A stretch of DNA of 57,176 bases from Stenotrophomonas raiganjensis (SeqCode) (GCF_030658505.1 NZ_JAUTXR010000165.1:1-57176); one strand, 5' to 3'. Positions 25,170-33,996 are shown, counted from the first letter of the stretch. Notes: generated by a model not told the origin, from the sequence alone. Numbers and translations are program-made.

Positions 25170-25340
25170 GCGGCGCCGATTCGCGTGACATGCGGCCATA
25201 CTTCAATGGTTCCGGGTCGCCATCCAACGATGCGCTGCAAAGTGTGATCTGTAACGCAGCCTTCTACAGGAGTCGCTTGTTGGATCTCGGCTGGTCAACC
25301 TTCATCCTTTGCTGGCACATTTGCACCAGAAAGGAGATGC

Positions 25341-25646
25341 ATGTCGATGTACTGGATTGATTTCGAGCAGCCAGCCGAAAAGAAGTTCCCCAAGCAGTTG
25401 TTGACTCTTGGCATCGCTAAGAGGGACGGCACGGTGTTCCTACCGGCCCTGGTGGCTGAATCCGAGCACGTCGTTCTTATGTGTGCGAAATACAGTCCCA
25501 CCATAGTAGCGATGCTGGATGGTCACCCCTATGTCCCAGCAGAGTGGATGGCTGAAGAGTTCCCCGAGATTCGCGATAGATGTGATTTCCTCACCACCAT
25601 CGCAAAGAGCGAGTCCGATCGCCTTGGTCTCTTCAAAGCGGATTGA
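25341..25646 (+). CDS. Hypothetical protein, 101 residues
   Basis: Starts MSMYWIDFEQPAEKKFPKQL with AAGGAG 4-5 bp upstream. A compact acidic globular protein with no membrane segment and no recognised family. Lower GC than its neighbours, like the adjacent EVE-HNH gene, so both may belong to one insertion. The preceding 170 bp (25170-25340) contains no feature I can name. Confidence 0.6.
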   Translation: MSMYWIDFEQPAEKKFPKQLLTLGIAKRDGTVFLPALVAESEHVVLMCAKYSPTIVAMLDGHPYVPAEWMAEEFPEIRDRCDFLTTIAKSESDRLGLFKAD

Positions 25647-25681
25647 CCTGCGTCCATCCGCACGGCAATAGTCTAATAGTG

Positions 25682-25708
25682 GTGCTGCCGGGGTAAGCTC
25701 GGCGGCAC
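25682..25708. terminator. Bidirectional terminator-like hairpin
   Basis: GTGCTGCCG and CGGCGGCAC pair with one G-U or C-A mismatch across a 9-nt loop, between the convergent genes at 25341 and 25717. Confidence 0.45.
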
Positions 25709-25716
25709 TTTGCGAC

Positions 25717-26631
25717 TTAGATAGAAATCAACCTTTCCCTATGTCCTTGTAAGTAACGCAATTGCTCTGCGTTAAACGGCTTCGGCGCGATCTTCTGCTC
25801 TAACCCCCACTGAGCGCGAATTCCATCCGGCAGCGCCTCACTGAAGATCATCACACCATCGTCAGTGAAAGAGATGAGCCAACGGTCGAACAGTCGATCG
25901 ATGTGGGGTGCAAGCATCAGTCCGTTGTTGCCGTCGAGGCGTTCGTGGTTATCGCTATCGGCCCAGCGCTTGATGTGACTGGCGATAAGGAACTTTGGGT
26001 TCGTCGTTCCGGTTACACGACACATCGGTTCGATCTCGCACACGCTACTGCGGAACTTGCCCTGTCCAACGCGCGCGTTGATCAACTGCTTCTTCTGGGT
26101 CGTCGAGAGCGTTTCATCGTTCTGAATCGAACGAATTGCACTAGAGATCGGCACTTCCTCTCGCCACTGACCAAGCTCCTCGCGGTCGGTCTTCAACAGA
26201 TCTAGAAGGTCTTCCGCCATCCCCTCTGGCACCGGGCACAGATACGCCTCATTGGCCTTTCCGCTCGCCTTGATGGGGGCGTATTTGTAGGGCAGATGCT
26301 GTCCCAGCAGGTCCATGTGATTGCGCACTTCAAGTGGGACTTCGACCAGCTGGTATTGCACCGGCACCATCCAGCCGTCGTTGTTCCAGTCGCTGTCGGC
26401 AGTCTTGAAGCTCTCGGGACGCGCCATTTCGGTGTGCGCTCCACTCACGATGGCAAGAGCCCTGATCTGCTTGTCCGCAAAGGCGAAGACCACGTCGCCT
26501 GGCCGTACCAAGGTCATGTTCTCGTAGAAGGCGCTGCGATGGCCGTCGGTCTTTTTCTTTGGCGACCACAGAAAGCCTCCCTTTGCCGAGGCTTCAAAGG
26601 TCTTCTTCTGGTTCACCCACCAGTACGCCAT
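25717..26631 (-). CDS. EVE-like/HNH protein, predicted modification-dependent endonuclease
   Basis: 304 residues. The N-terminus, MAYWWVNQKKTFEASAKGGF then LWSPKKK, with LVRPGDVVFAFADKQIRAL, looks like a PUA/EVE-type base-reading domain. The C-terminus has an HNH_2 nuclease: CRVTGTTNPKFLIASHIKRW, then ERLDGNNGLMLAPHIDRLFD, with the His, Asn and second His of the ββα-metal site. Reader-HNH fusions of this type are predicted type IV restriction enzymes that cut modified phage DNA. It lies in a lower-GC insertion between core genes. Its HNH half closely resembles the C-terminus of the protein at 43284-44228. Activity is inferred from domains. Confidence 0.8.
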   Translation of the reverse strand: MAYWWVNQKKTFEASAKGGFLWSPKKKTDGHRSAFYENMTLVRPGDVVFAFADKQIRALAIVSGAHTEMARPESFKTADSDWNNDGWMVPVQYQLVEVPLEVRNHMDLLGQHLPYKYAPIKASGKANEAYLCPVPEGMAEDLLDLLKTDREELGQWREEVPISSAIRSIQNDETLSTTQKKQLINARVGQGKFRSSVCEIEPMCRVTGTTNPKFLIASHIKRWADSDNHERLDGNNGLMLAPHIDRLFDRWLISFTDDGVMIFSEALPDGIRAQWGLEQKIAPKPFNAEQLRYLQGHRERLISI

Positions 26632-26732
26632 CCCTGCTTCCCCTGTCTCATCTAATTGATGTGGCCTATTGGCCTTAGAGACGGGATAGTACCTTTCGAT
26701 GTCGTAATCGGCACGCTTTTGCCAAATGCAAA

Positions 26733-26757
26733 GAAGGCAGGGGGATACCCTGCCTTC
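26733..26757 (-). terminator. Rho-independent terminator
   Basis: GAAGGCAGGG-N5-CCCTGCCTTC, a perfect 10-bp stem. On the minus strand it is followed by TTTGCATTT. It lies 9 bp after the YncE-like stop. Confidence 0.8.
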
Positions 26758-26765
26758 GCTACGTC

Positions 26766-27929
26766 TTAGTGCTGCGGAATGTCTTGCAACTGAATCCGCG
26801 CCACGCTCTCGTCAGCGCCCTTGTCATCCTTTTCGCCGTTCTTGATGCTCACGAACAACACGTTGTTCTTCGCATCCAGCGCCAGGCTGTTCGGGTGGGT
26901 CGGCACCGTGTAGGTGGCCACCTTCTGGTAGCTGTCACTGTTGTAGGCCGTCACCGTCCCGGCTTCGCGGTTGGTCACGTACAGGCGCTTGCGTGGTGCA
27001 TCCAGCAGGATGCCCAGCGGGCCAGCGTCGGTCGGGATGCTGGCCAGTTCCTTGCCAGTGCTGCGGTCGAGCACCAGCACGCGCTGGCCCGGGTGCTTGC
27101 TGACCAGGCCACTGCTCTTGGCCTGGTAACCACGCAGGAACTCCGAGCCCTGGTCGGTCACGAACAGGCGCTTGCCGGCTGGGTCCAGCGCGATGTTCAT
27201 CGGCTGCTCGGCGGCGATCTTGTGCTGTGCCACCACCTTGTTCGAATCGGTGCCCACCACCACGAGGTCGGCCAGCAGGTTGCTGGTGTAGACGCGCTTG
27301 CTGGCCGCATCCAGCGCCAGGCCAGGTGCCTTGGCATTGCCCAGGCCGTCGATGGTGTTGATCACCTTCAGCGTGGTGGTATCGATCACGAACAGCACGC
27401 TGCTCACGTCCGGCTGGCTGCTGTGGCCGGTCACGTACAGGCGGTTGCCGGTGCTGTCGACCACCAGCTCGCGCAGGTCATGGGTGTAGGCGGCCTTGCC
27501 GTCCTTGCCGGTCTTCTTCTCCATCAGCTGGATGGTGCCGATGGCCTTGTTCTGCGCGGTGTCGACCACGGTCACCGACAGATCCACGGTGTTGCCCACG
27601 TACAGGCGGTTGTGGGCGTCGTCGAGCACCACGCCAAAGGCCTTGCGCTCCAGCGGGATACGGGTTTCCACGGCCAACGTGGCCGGGTTCAGGCGCAGCA
27701 CCTGAGCCGGGCCGGCGTCATCGCCGAAGCCACCGGACGAGGCCACAAACACGGCGTTCTGTTTCGGACTGTAGGCCAGTTCGTACAGGCCCTTGGCCAC
27801 GGTTTGGCGCTGCACGGCGGTGGTGGCGCTGGCGGCGGGCGCGTTATCGGCGAACGCGGACGGCGCGCCAAGGCTGAGCGAGACGGCAAGGGCCAGTGCG
27901 GCCGAGCGGAGAGCGGAATGAGGGAACAT
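26766..27929 (-). CDS. YncE-like seven-bladed beta-propeller, secreted
   Basis: 387 residues with a Sec signal (MFPHSALRSAALALAVSLSL ending near SAFAD). Repeated YVTN-type blades: NRLYVGNTVDLSVTVVDT, NRLYVTGHSSQPDVSSVLFV, KRVYTSNLLADLVVVGTDSN, KRLYVTNREAGTVTAYNSDS. This is the organisation of E. coli YncE, a periplasmic propeller of unclear function that is iron-regulated there. The start at 27929 gives the signal peptide; the 92-residue upstream extension is not protein-like. Monocistronic with its own terminator. Confidence 0.88.
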   Translation of the reverse strand: MFPHSALRSAALALAVSLSLGAPSAFADNAPAASATTAVQRQTVAKGLYELAYSPKQNAVFVASSGGFGDDAGPAQVLRLNPATLAVETRIPLERKAFGVVLDDAHNRLYVGNTVDLSVTVVDTAQNKAIGTIQLMEKKTGKDGKAAYTHDLRELVVDSTGNRLYVTGHSSQPDVSSVLFVIDTTTLKVINTIDGLGNAKAPGLALDAASKRVYTSNLLADLVVVGTDSNKVVAQHKIAAEQPMNIALDPAGKRLFVTDQGSEFLRGYQAKSSGLVSKHPGQRVLVLDRSTGKELASIPTDAGPLGILLDAPRKRLYVTNREAGTVTAYNSDSYQKVATYTVPTHPNSLALDAKNNVLFVSIKNGEKDDKGADESVARIQLQDIPQH

Positions 27930-28264
27930 GCGAGCGTCCTTGAATGGGCACGGGAGGGTGTCCTGGCTCGCTGGGCCGTACGGAGACGGCCGTTCCGGCG
28001 TGCGCGCGCGGAAAGGCTGGCTGGGGTAGCGGGGGAATGGTAGCAGGTGGGGGGCGTGGCGTGCGTCTGCGCACGCGTGGCGGGCGTTCGACGTGAGGGC
28101 ATAGCCCTCCCCAGCCTCGTAGTTTGAAGTCGCGAGTTGAGCAGCACGATTGCGGACGATTGGCGTTGCTCGCCTTCCACAACGGCCCTTCATCTCGCCG
28201 TTCACCGCTCAAGATCCTCCCGGCGCGGCCGCTAATGCCGTTCAAGCGTCCGTTCGAGAATCCG

Positions 28265-29896
28265 ATGAGCACTGAATACAGCACACCGCCGTCCCAGTCC
28301 GCCACCGTCAACCCGATGCGGCTGCCCAATACCCTTCATCTCACCCTGGGGTTGTTCGCACTGGTGCTGGGCCTGGTGCTGCTGCTCGGTGTCAGCAACG
28401 CCGAACAGGTGCGCGCCATGGGCCTCGGCCTGGTAGGCCGCGCAGCCACCGGCCTGACGCTGTTGCTGCTGGGCGGCGTGCATGTGGGTGTGGCGATGCG
28501 CTACTTCCGCTTCACCGTCATGCCCGGCGAAGCGGGCAAGATCGCCGCGCCGGATGGCGTTTCGGTCAGCAATCACCTGGTGGGGCTGATCAACGACGGC
28601 ATCACCGTGCGCCAGCGCCCGGATGATCCGCTGCTGTCCATGCTGTACGGCCTCGTTCCGCATCTGATCCATGCACCGTCGGCCATCCGCTGGCATGCTG
28701 AAGTGCAGCTGCGCCGCGCGGTCTACCTTGCCGCGGTGTTGGTCAGTTTCACGCTGGCCTGGGTATTCGCCCAGCCCGCCGCATTTGCATGGATGGCAGG
28801 CCTCTACTTCGCACTTGCAGTGGTGCTGCTGAAGCCGTTCGCCACGCTGGCAGCCATCCGTCGCGGCGCGTTGGAAGCCGCACCTGACGCCGTTCCGCCC
28901 CCGCGCTGGGGCGCCATGGTTGTCCTGCTGCTGCTCTCCATTGCTGGTCCGCTGGCGATTACGTTGTCGCCAATGCAGGTGCCCGCTCCGCCGTTCGCGG
29001 TCAGCACCGTGGTGCTACCAACGATTGCCGTGCTGGGCAGCGCGTTGATCGCCAGTGCCTTGTTCACCGTTTCGCTCATCGCACAGACCGGCAGCTACAG
29101 CGCTTCTGCCGCGCGCCACATCGTGCGTGAGGATCTGCAGATGCCTGACCTGACCGGTGGCCTGCTGGAGCGCCTGAAGACGCGCATGCCCTACCCGAGC
29201 GAGTACCACGCCGAGTATCACAACGTCAGCGACGATGCCTACGATGGCCACCTGCTGCTGGAAACCGAGCCGGTGGTGCGCGCCGAGCAGAGCACGTCGC
29301 GGCTGGGTGATGCATTTGCGGCCGCATGGAACTCCGACACGCAGCGCCCACTGCTGGCACTCGGCCTGTTTGGGCTGGTGCTGGGCCTGGCCGGCGTGGT
29401 GTTCGCCTTCGTCTACGCACGCAGCAGCGGCGCGGCAATGATGGGCCTGATCGCCCTGGGCTTCATTTCTTCGGCGCAGTTCGCGTTGGCGTCTGCCCAC
29501 AAGCTGTGGAACCGCGTGGACTTCCAGTCGACCGTGTACCGCGTGAGCTATCGCGGCACCTTCCACCGCGCCAAGCGCGTGGCGGGCAACGCGTACGCCG
29601 GCAATGGCACGCTGGCCGAAGGCACGGTGCGCTTCGGGCCGCTGCGCGTGGCCGTATGCGTGGCCGAGGTCACTTCAGTGGCGTTCGCACGTGGCGGCCG
29701 ACGGCACGTGACCGCGCTGGACCTGCTGCCCAACGAATCGCAGGCATTGTTCGATGTGCTGCAGGACTACACCCGTGATGCACAGGAGCGCGCCGGGCAG
29801 TTCTATCAGCAGGAACATCAGGTGCGCGAGGCGATGAGCCACGGCGGACGGCCACCGGAATTGCCGCAGGCACAGCAGCCGGTCGTACCTGTTTGA
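28265..29896 (+). CDS. Polytopic membrane protein, hypothetical
   Basis: 543 residues. About eight hydrophobic segments in two groups separated by a soluble region: residues 20-75 and 155-290, then 370-425. The ends are hydrophilic. The segment MPYPSEYHAEYHNVSDDAYD lies in the middle, and a C-terminal cytoplasmic part (TVYRVSYRGTFHRAKRVAGN and onward) of about 120 residues follows. I recognise no family. Divergent from the yncE-like gene, with a terminator right after the stop. Starts at 28265 or 28235 are both possible. Confidence 0.7.
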   Translation: MSTEYSTPPSQSATVNPMRLPNTLHLTLGLFALVLGLVLLLGVSNAEQVRAMGLGLVGRAATGLTLLLLGGVHVGVAMRYFRFTVMPGEAGKIAAPDGVSVSNHLVGLINDGITVRQRPDDPLLSMLYGLVPHLIHAPSAIRWHAEVQLRRAVYLAAVLVSFTLAWVFAQPAAFAWMAGLYFALAVVLLKPFATLAAIRRGALEAAPDAVPPPRWGAMVVLLLLSIAGPLAITLSPMQVPAPPFAVSTVVLPTIAVLGSALIASALFTVSLIAQTGSYSASAARHIVREDLQMPDLTGGLLERLKTRMPYPSEYHAEYHNVSDDAYDGHLLLETEPVVRAEQSTSRLGDAFAAAWNSDTQRPLLALGLFGLVLGLAGVVFAFVYARSSGAAMMGLIALGFISSAQFALASAHKLWNRVDFQSTVYRVSYRGTFHRAKRVAGNAYAGNGTLAEGTVRFGPLRVAVCVAEVTSVAFARGGRRHVTALDLLPNESQALFDVLQDYTRDAQERAGQFYQQEHQVREAMSHGGRPPELPQAQQPVVPV

Positions 29897-29900
29897 CGAG

Positions 29901-29936
29901 ATGCCCCCAAGGTCTACCTCGGGGGCATTCTTCTTT
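29901..29936 (+). terminator. Rho-independent terminator
   Basis: ATGCCCCC (29901) pairs with GGGGGCAT (29921-29928), followed by TCTTCTTT. The interval 29937-30127 shows nothing else recognisable. Confidence 0.85.
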
Positions 29937-30127
29937 GATGCGGTACTACGTTAAAGCCTGCGACTCCAAGAACTACCCGATCACCTGCGCTTTTCAATGC
30001 CACCTAGCTTCGCCAGCGTGTACCGCAGTGACTTTTTCCTGATGTCTTTGGGCGTTAAGTGACAAGTCTTTCGGCCTTTTAGAACATGTAGTGATCAAGC
30101 TGCGAAGTGAATGTTCAGTCGCACGGA

Positions 30128-31552
30128 TCACCTATCCGGAGCCCGAGTCGTCAACACGCCTCCGACCATAGGCCCCCATTCAATGACACCATCGTCCCCG
30201 CGCCGATACGTGATGCCGGCCTTGCAAGCACGCGGCGCCATGTCCCAAACCCATCCCCTGAGTTGACGACTGGCATTGCCAGGCGAATAGAGCGGCATGT
30301 TCATGCGCAACCCGTCATCCGCGCCTAGATCGAGCGTACACATGACAGTGCCTTCGCCTTCATACTCTTCGTCAGGATCTGGATCGCCGACATGAGTAAT
30401 GGTCGCCAGAAGGGGGGCGACATGTATCAAAGCTCGGAGCACATGTGGCAAATTCGTGAATGATGATGCTGCGCGGCCATCGCTAGGCTCCTCTACGAAT
30501 GGGTCGTCCAGCGCAACGCGACGGAAATAGTGTTCACTTCGCCCCATCACGTCGCGACCGCCGATGGCGGTTGCCATGTCCTCCAACTCATTGGTACGCA
30601 GCAGGAAGGTCGTTTCATCTGCATGCATCGCCACCAGTTCATCATCATTGGCATCACTGCCTAGCGAATCGCTGCGCAGGGTGACGTCCAGCGAAACGAT
30701 GTCATCTTCCGCGGAGTTACCGGAGATTTCGTAGCAGCCGCTGTAAACACGTATCTCCGTTCGCTCGAACGTCTCGTGATGAATACGCCAGAAGAGCAGA
30801 CGGTACTGTCCGCTCGGCAATAGCGCCAGCAGCCGATGCCAGTCGATGTAAGAGGACAGATACAGACCAGCGAGTCCCGGGCCTGTTGCAATACCCTCGA
30901 ACATGGACCGATGTCCGACCGGCAGCGCGTGGGCTACTGTCGTCGGCTTGCCGGCCTTCGGCTTGGGCGAATCAACGGTATCGCGAAGGCGGCGATGCAT
31001 ATCGAGCGCATTGACCCTTGCGATCCGTAGCATCTGCACGGAAAGCAGCATCTGATCGACTTCGTAGACTTCGCCGGGGGCGAGTGCTTCGCACTCTTCT
31101 CTTGCAGCACGAACCAACCCTGGTGAAATGAGCGATTCGAGCGTTTCCTGCTCACAAAGGAGCTCGTTGAAGAAGTCATCGAGACTCCACGCCAGGCTAC
31201 CCGTCCTTTTTGACACGGGATCGATGTGGACCACATCCTCGTCAGCTTTCGTCAGCTTTCGGTAGTAAAGAAGTGTGCCGAAAGGCGTAAGCGCGATGGG
31301 AACGCGCCGTACGGTGTCGGGCGGCGAGACGATCCACCGATCGAGAACGGGTTGCCATGGCCGGGGATCAATCAGGGCAAGTTGAAGGTCGCCATAGAAT
31401 CCGAGCCCTTTTCGACGCCACAGTTCGAGAAGACTGGCAGGAAGAACACCCTCATAGGCGGAAACAAGCTCACGGGGAGCAGGCGAAACCTGTCGTGATG
31501 GCGGGTGCGCCTTTACGAATCGATGTAGGGTAAGTCGGCGAAGAAAGACCAC
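30128..31552 (-). CDS. Tdi1/GAD-like T6SS immunity protein with C-terminal extension
   Basis: 474 residues. The N-terminal 200 residues match GAD-like plus DUF1851 (T6SS immunity protein Tdi1-type): LVSAYEGVLPASLLELWRRK, GFYGDLQLALIDPRPWQPVL, FGTLLYYRKLTKADEDVVHI, VDQMLLSVQMLRIARVNALD. Tdi1 neutralises the Tde1 DNase in Agrobacterium. The remaining 270 residues form a second domain (LLFWRIHHETFERTEIRVYS, MCTLDLGADDGLRMNMPLYS, ending ITYRRGDDGVIEWGPMVGG) that I do not recognise. Last gene of the PAAR operon, 10 bp after the Imm52 stop. No matching Tde1-like toxin is visible here, so it may be an orphan immunity gene. Confidence 0.75.
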   Translation of the reverse strand: MVFLRRLTLHRFVKAHPPSRQVSPAPRELVSAYEGVLPASLLELWRRKGLGFYGDLQLALIDPRPWQPVLDRWIVSPPDTVRRVPIALTPFGTLLYYRKLTKADEDVVHIDPVSKRTGSLAWSLDDFFNELLCEQETLESLISPGLVRAAREECEALAPGEVYEVDQMLLSVQMLRIARVNALDMHRRLRDTVDSPKPKAGKPTTVAHALPVGHRSMFEGIATGPGLAGLYLSSYIDWHRLLALLPSGQYRLLFWRIHHETFERTEIRVYSGCYEISGNSAEDDIVSLDVTLRSDSLGSDANDDELVAMHADETTFLLRTNELEDMATAIGGRDVMGRSEHYFRRVALDDPFVEEPSDGRAASSFTNLPHVLRALIHVAPLLATITHVGDPDPDEEYEGEGTVMCTLDLGADDGLRMNMPLYSPGNASRQLRGWVWDMAPRACKAGITYRRGDDGVIEWGPMVGGVLTTRAPDR

Positions 31553-31562
31553 GCAAGCATCC

Positions 31563-32264
31563 CTAGAACGTTGGATCTGTGACGGCCAGCAGGCCCAGGT
31601 CGTTCATTTCAATTTCGACTTCGTTGGCGCGTTGGATGTGTTCCTTGTTCGACAGATCAAACGCCTGATCAATAGACACCACGATGGAGCCGCCTGGTGC
31701 GGGCAGCACGTCTGCGGCCAGAGGAAGCTGCTGTCGACTGACCGCCTGGCGTACGTACGCCATCCAGCCCACGCACTGCCGATGCGGGAAGGTAGCGTAC
31801 TTGGTCTTATAGAACTGAAATTCACCATCCACCTTGTCGTAGATGTCAGCAAAGGCAAACGTGGTTCCCGGCTCTCCCTCAAGCAATGAAAGCAAGGTCT
31901 CTGCAACCAAACGGCTCGGATTAGCGTGCAACTGATCTGGCCGATACAGGGAGACCGTCATGTACCCCATTGCCGGAATGTAGTCTATTTCGATCAGCCC
32001 TGGCCGGCGCTTGGTTACGTTGTCGTTGACCACGGACGCACTGAATGACGTTGACCCCATTCGATCGGCGCGTTCCCGCAACCTGTCCACAACGGCGTCC
32101 TCATCCTCAAAGGGAATGAGCTTCTGCTTAGGTGTGTTCTCCCCGCAGAACCATTCGTTGTTACCAGGGATGCGCCGTAGCGTTGCCAACAGTTGACGGT
32201 AGGCGCCACGAAAGTCGGTCTCGAATCGCTGACCGATATCGAAACGAAGGATCGCGAATATCAT
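31563..32264 (-). CDS. Imm52-type immunity protein
   Basis: 233 residues from MIFAILRFDIGQRFETDFRG. LATLRRIPGNNEWFCGENTP, then KQKLIPFEDEDAVVD, matches the start of the Imm52 family, which pairs with Tox-REase-5 toxins (as in the P. aeruginosa TseT-TsiT pair). The ATG overlaps the stop of the toxin gene in ATGA, so synthesis is coupled and immunity keeps pace with toxin. The protein should bind and block the nuclease in the cytoplasm. Confidence rests on the N-terminal match plus position. Confidence 0.8.
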   Translation of the reverse strand: MIFAILRFDIGQRFETDFRGAYRQLLATLRRIPGNNEWFCGENTPKQKLIPFEDEDAVVDRLRERADRMGSTSFSASVVNDNVTKRRPGLIEIDYIPAMGYMTVSLYRPDQLHANPSRLVAETLLSLLEGEPGTTFAFADIYDKVDGEFQFYKTKYATFPHRQCVGWMAYVRQAVSRQQLPLAADVLPAPGGSIVVSIDQAFDLSNKEHIQRANEVEIEMNDLGLLAVTDPTF

Positions 32265-32980
32265 GCTTGGACAACCTGCAGGATGTATGGGGTGTGGACA
32301 CAGACAACGGGTGGCGGAATGCTGGATGAGGCCCATCTATAGACCTCTATCTCCATGAAATGCCATTGCAGCTTTCCTTGCGGCGAAGCGGTGTTGATGA
32401 CCGCAATCTGCCGACCAGCCTCCTCAATCATGCCCGGGAATATGAATCGACTTGGGAACCCCAGCTTGGGCGCCCCGTCGTCCTGGGAGAGAAATTGCGC
32501 GTAACGGCCCTTCGCATCCACCACAGTACATTGGGCCCTCCAGAAGCCATCGAAGTAGACGCCGCCATACAGCCACTCCAAGAGGTTCAATTGCTGGGCG
32601 TTTGGTTGAGATTCGCCCTTGAGTGCGGACCATGCTCGCCCGACAAGGGATGTTTCGAAATCAGTGATCGGCAAGCCAGTGTTCTTGTCACAATAGCTGA
32701 ACCTTTCGGGTCCAGCGTTCATGTTGGCGGTCTGTAACTGGTAGTCCCAATTGACCTTGTTCTCGCGGCGAACCGCTCGACGCGGCGCGGCAGGTACCAA
32801 CACACCTTGATCCAGCTTGCACTGATTGCATTCGGTTGAGCTGCTTTGGTTTGTGCAATCCCCCTCCTTTGCTTGCTCAATTGGTATGACACCAATGGCA
32901 CGCCGCAACCGCTCCAACGATGCAGAACGCCGAATGACTTCGCCGATAGCTCGCCCTCCAATTGGCAGCGCACTGGCCAT
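32261..32980 (-). CDS. Tox-REase-5 T6SS nuclease effector
   Basis: 239 residues. A short N-terminal helix (ALPIGGRAIGEVIRRSASLE) is followed by a cysteine-containing linker (GDCTNQ..TECNQCKLDQG). The toxin domain follows: LVPAAPRRAVRRENKVNWDY, WLYGGVYFDGFWRAQCTVVD, AKGRYAQF. The D(G)F...D-A-K signature is the PD-(D/E)XK-like active site of Tox-REase-5, here with Asp in the (D/E)xK motif. Predicted DNase delivered by T6SS. The ATG at 32980 has GGAGG upstream and starts 2 bp after the preceding stop. The small size and lack of its own PAAR explain the need for the neighbouring spike and adaptors. Confidence 0.85.
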   Translation of the reverse strand: MASALPIGGRAIGEVIRRSASLERLRRAIGVIPIEQAKEGDCTNQSSSTECNQCKLDQGVLVPAAPRRAVRRENKVNWDYQLQTANMNAGPERFSYCDKNTGLPITDFETSLVGRAWSALKGESQPNAQQLNLLEWLYGGVYFDGFWRAQCTVVDAKGRYAQFLSQDDGAPKLGFPSRFIFPGMIEEAGRQIAVINTASPQGKLQWHFMEIEVYRWASSSIPPPVVCVHTPYILQVVQA

Positions 32981-32982
32981 CG

Positions 32983-33336
32983 TCAGTTCCTCCAATTTGT
33001 CTGTGCACGGAAGATCGACAACAGATCCTCCGCTGCTAGATTGGGGTTGGCAGCAACCTTCATCTTCAAGACCACGGCGGGTTCTCGCCGCAACAATCCA
33101 TTGTGGGTGGTGTCTGCTCGCACCCACCGCACCAGAGTCGGCACGCGAGTAATATGCAGTTCGTAGGTCGCAAAGTCATACGACTCACGCACCGCACTCG
33201 ACAACTGTTGATCCGACGTATAGTGGATATCTTCAGGCATGTCGCGTCGGATTTCCGCAGCAATGCGTCCGGTAAACGATTCAGGCTCTGGCAAGCGCAG
33301 CAGGGCTTCCTGCTCCACGGTCAGCTCAATAGGCAT
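32983..33336 (-). CDS. Small T6SS co-adaptor-like protein
   Basis: 117 residues, MPIELTVEQEALLRLPEPES then FTGRIAAEIRRDMP. Soluble, mostly helical then beta, no catalytic motif. It lies between the DUF4123 gene (11-bp overlap) and the toxin (2-bp gap). In the P. aeruginosa TseT locus a small protein of this kind (co-TecT) controls release of toxin from its adaptor, and the same role is inferred here from position and size only. Confidence 0.65.
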   Translation of the reverse strand: MPIELTVEQEALLRLPEPESFTGRIAAEIRRDMPEDIHYTSDQQLSSAVRESYDFATYELHITRVPTLVRWVRADTTHNGLLRREPAVVLKMKVAANPNLAAEDLLSIFRAQTNWRN

Positions 33337-33766
33337 TCTTCAATATTCCTTTGGTGGTGCACCATTCGGAGAATGGCGCCATGAGACCCTGAAGCTGTTC
33401 GCGGGTCAGAACGCGCTGCAAACGCGTGAACACCCTGGGATCCCAGAAGCGAAATAACGCACGCGAGCCATCGGATAGATGCAGGTCCAGGAACGACTGA
33501 AGGTGCGCGAAGACTGTTTCAAAATCACGGTTGCTCTTCAGATGGCTAACGCACGGCACACAATTCCCAGTCCGCTCCAGAGCGTTAAGCCACCCATCCA
33601 ATACTGTTACTCCGTCCAGCTTGACCAGCCATGGGCCTACATCAGCGTGCTTGGCCTCCGGTTGGCCATGGAACAAGGAACGGTGCAGGAGATCCTGGGC
33701 ATAGAAGCGCAACGTGCGAGCGGCATCTGGCCTAACGGCACAGTCAACGATGAGATAGGTATACAT
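33326..33766 (-). CDS. DUF4123 (Tec/Tap) effector adaptor
   Basis: 146 residues. CVSHLKSNRDFETVFAHLQS followed by RALFRFWDPRVFTRLQRVLT contains the HL.S...FE...HL and FRFWDPRV signatures of DUF4123, the Tap/Tec family that loads cargo onto VgrG or PAAR. It is shorter than many family members (usually 170-300), with a reduced N-terminal part. It begins 2 bp after the PAAR stop, supporting assembly of a PAAR-adaptor-toxin tip. Confidence 0.82.
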   Translation of the reverse strand: MYTYLIVDCAVRPDAARTLRFYAQDLLHRSLFHGQPEAKHADVGPWLVKLDGVTVLDGWLNALERTGNCVPCVSHLKSNRDFETVFAHLQSFLDLHLSDGSRALFRFWDPRVFTRLQRVLTREQLQGLMAPFSEWCTTKGILKNAY

Positions 33767-33768
33767 GG

Positions 33769-33996
33769 TTAGTGCTCCAGATTTGCCGCGGCGCTCTTAC
33801 CAACCTGACAAGGCACTACCTGACCGTAGATAATCAGCGTGCCATCACCCGCGACTATGGGGAAAACACCCTTGTGCAGCAGGTGCACGGCTTTATCACC
33901 TATTCGGGCGACTTGCATACCATCAATGTCTGAATCGGGTGATCCCGTGATGACCGATCCGCCACCAGTGTGCTTGTCACCTAAAGCGATGAGCAT
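33769..33996 (-). CDS. PAAR-domain spike tip protein
   Basis: 75 residues and only the PAAR fold: MLIALGDKHTGGGSVITGSP, VARIGDKAVHLLHKGVFPIV and IYGQVVPCQVGKSAAANL. The His and Cys expected for the apical zinc are present (HT, VHLLHKG, PCQ). It should cap VgrG and carry the toxin of this operon. First gene of the operon. No VgrG or structural T6SS genes are in the window, so the core apparatus must be elsewhere. Confidence 0.88.
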   Translation of the reverse strand: MLIALGDKHTGGGSVITGSPDSDIDGMQVARIGDKAVHLLHKGVFPIVAGDGTLIIYGQVVPCQVGKSAAANLEH

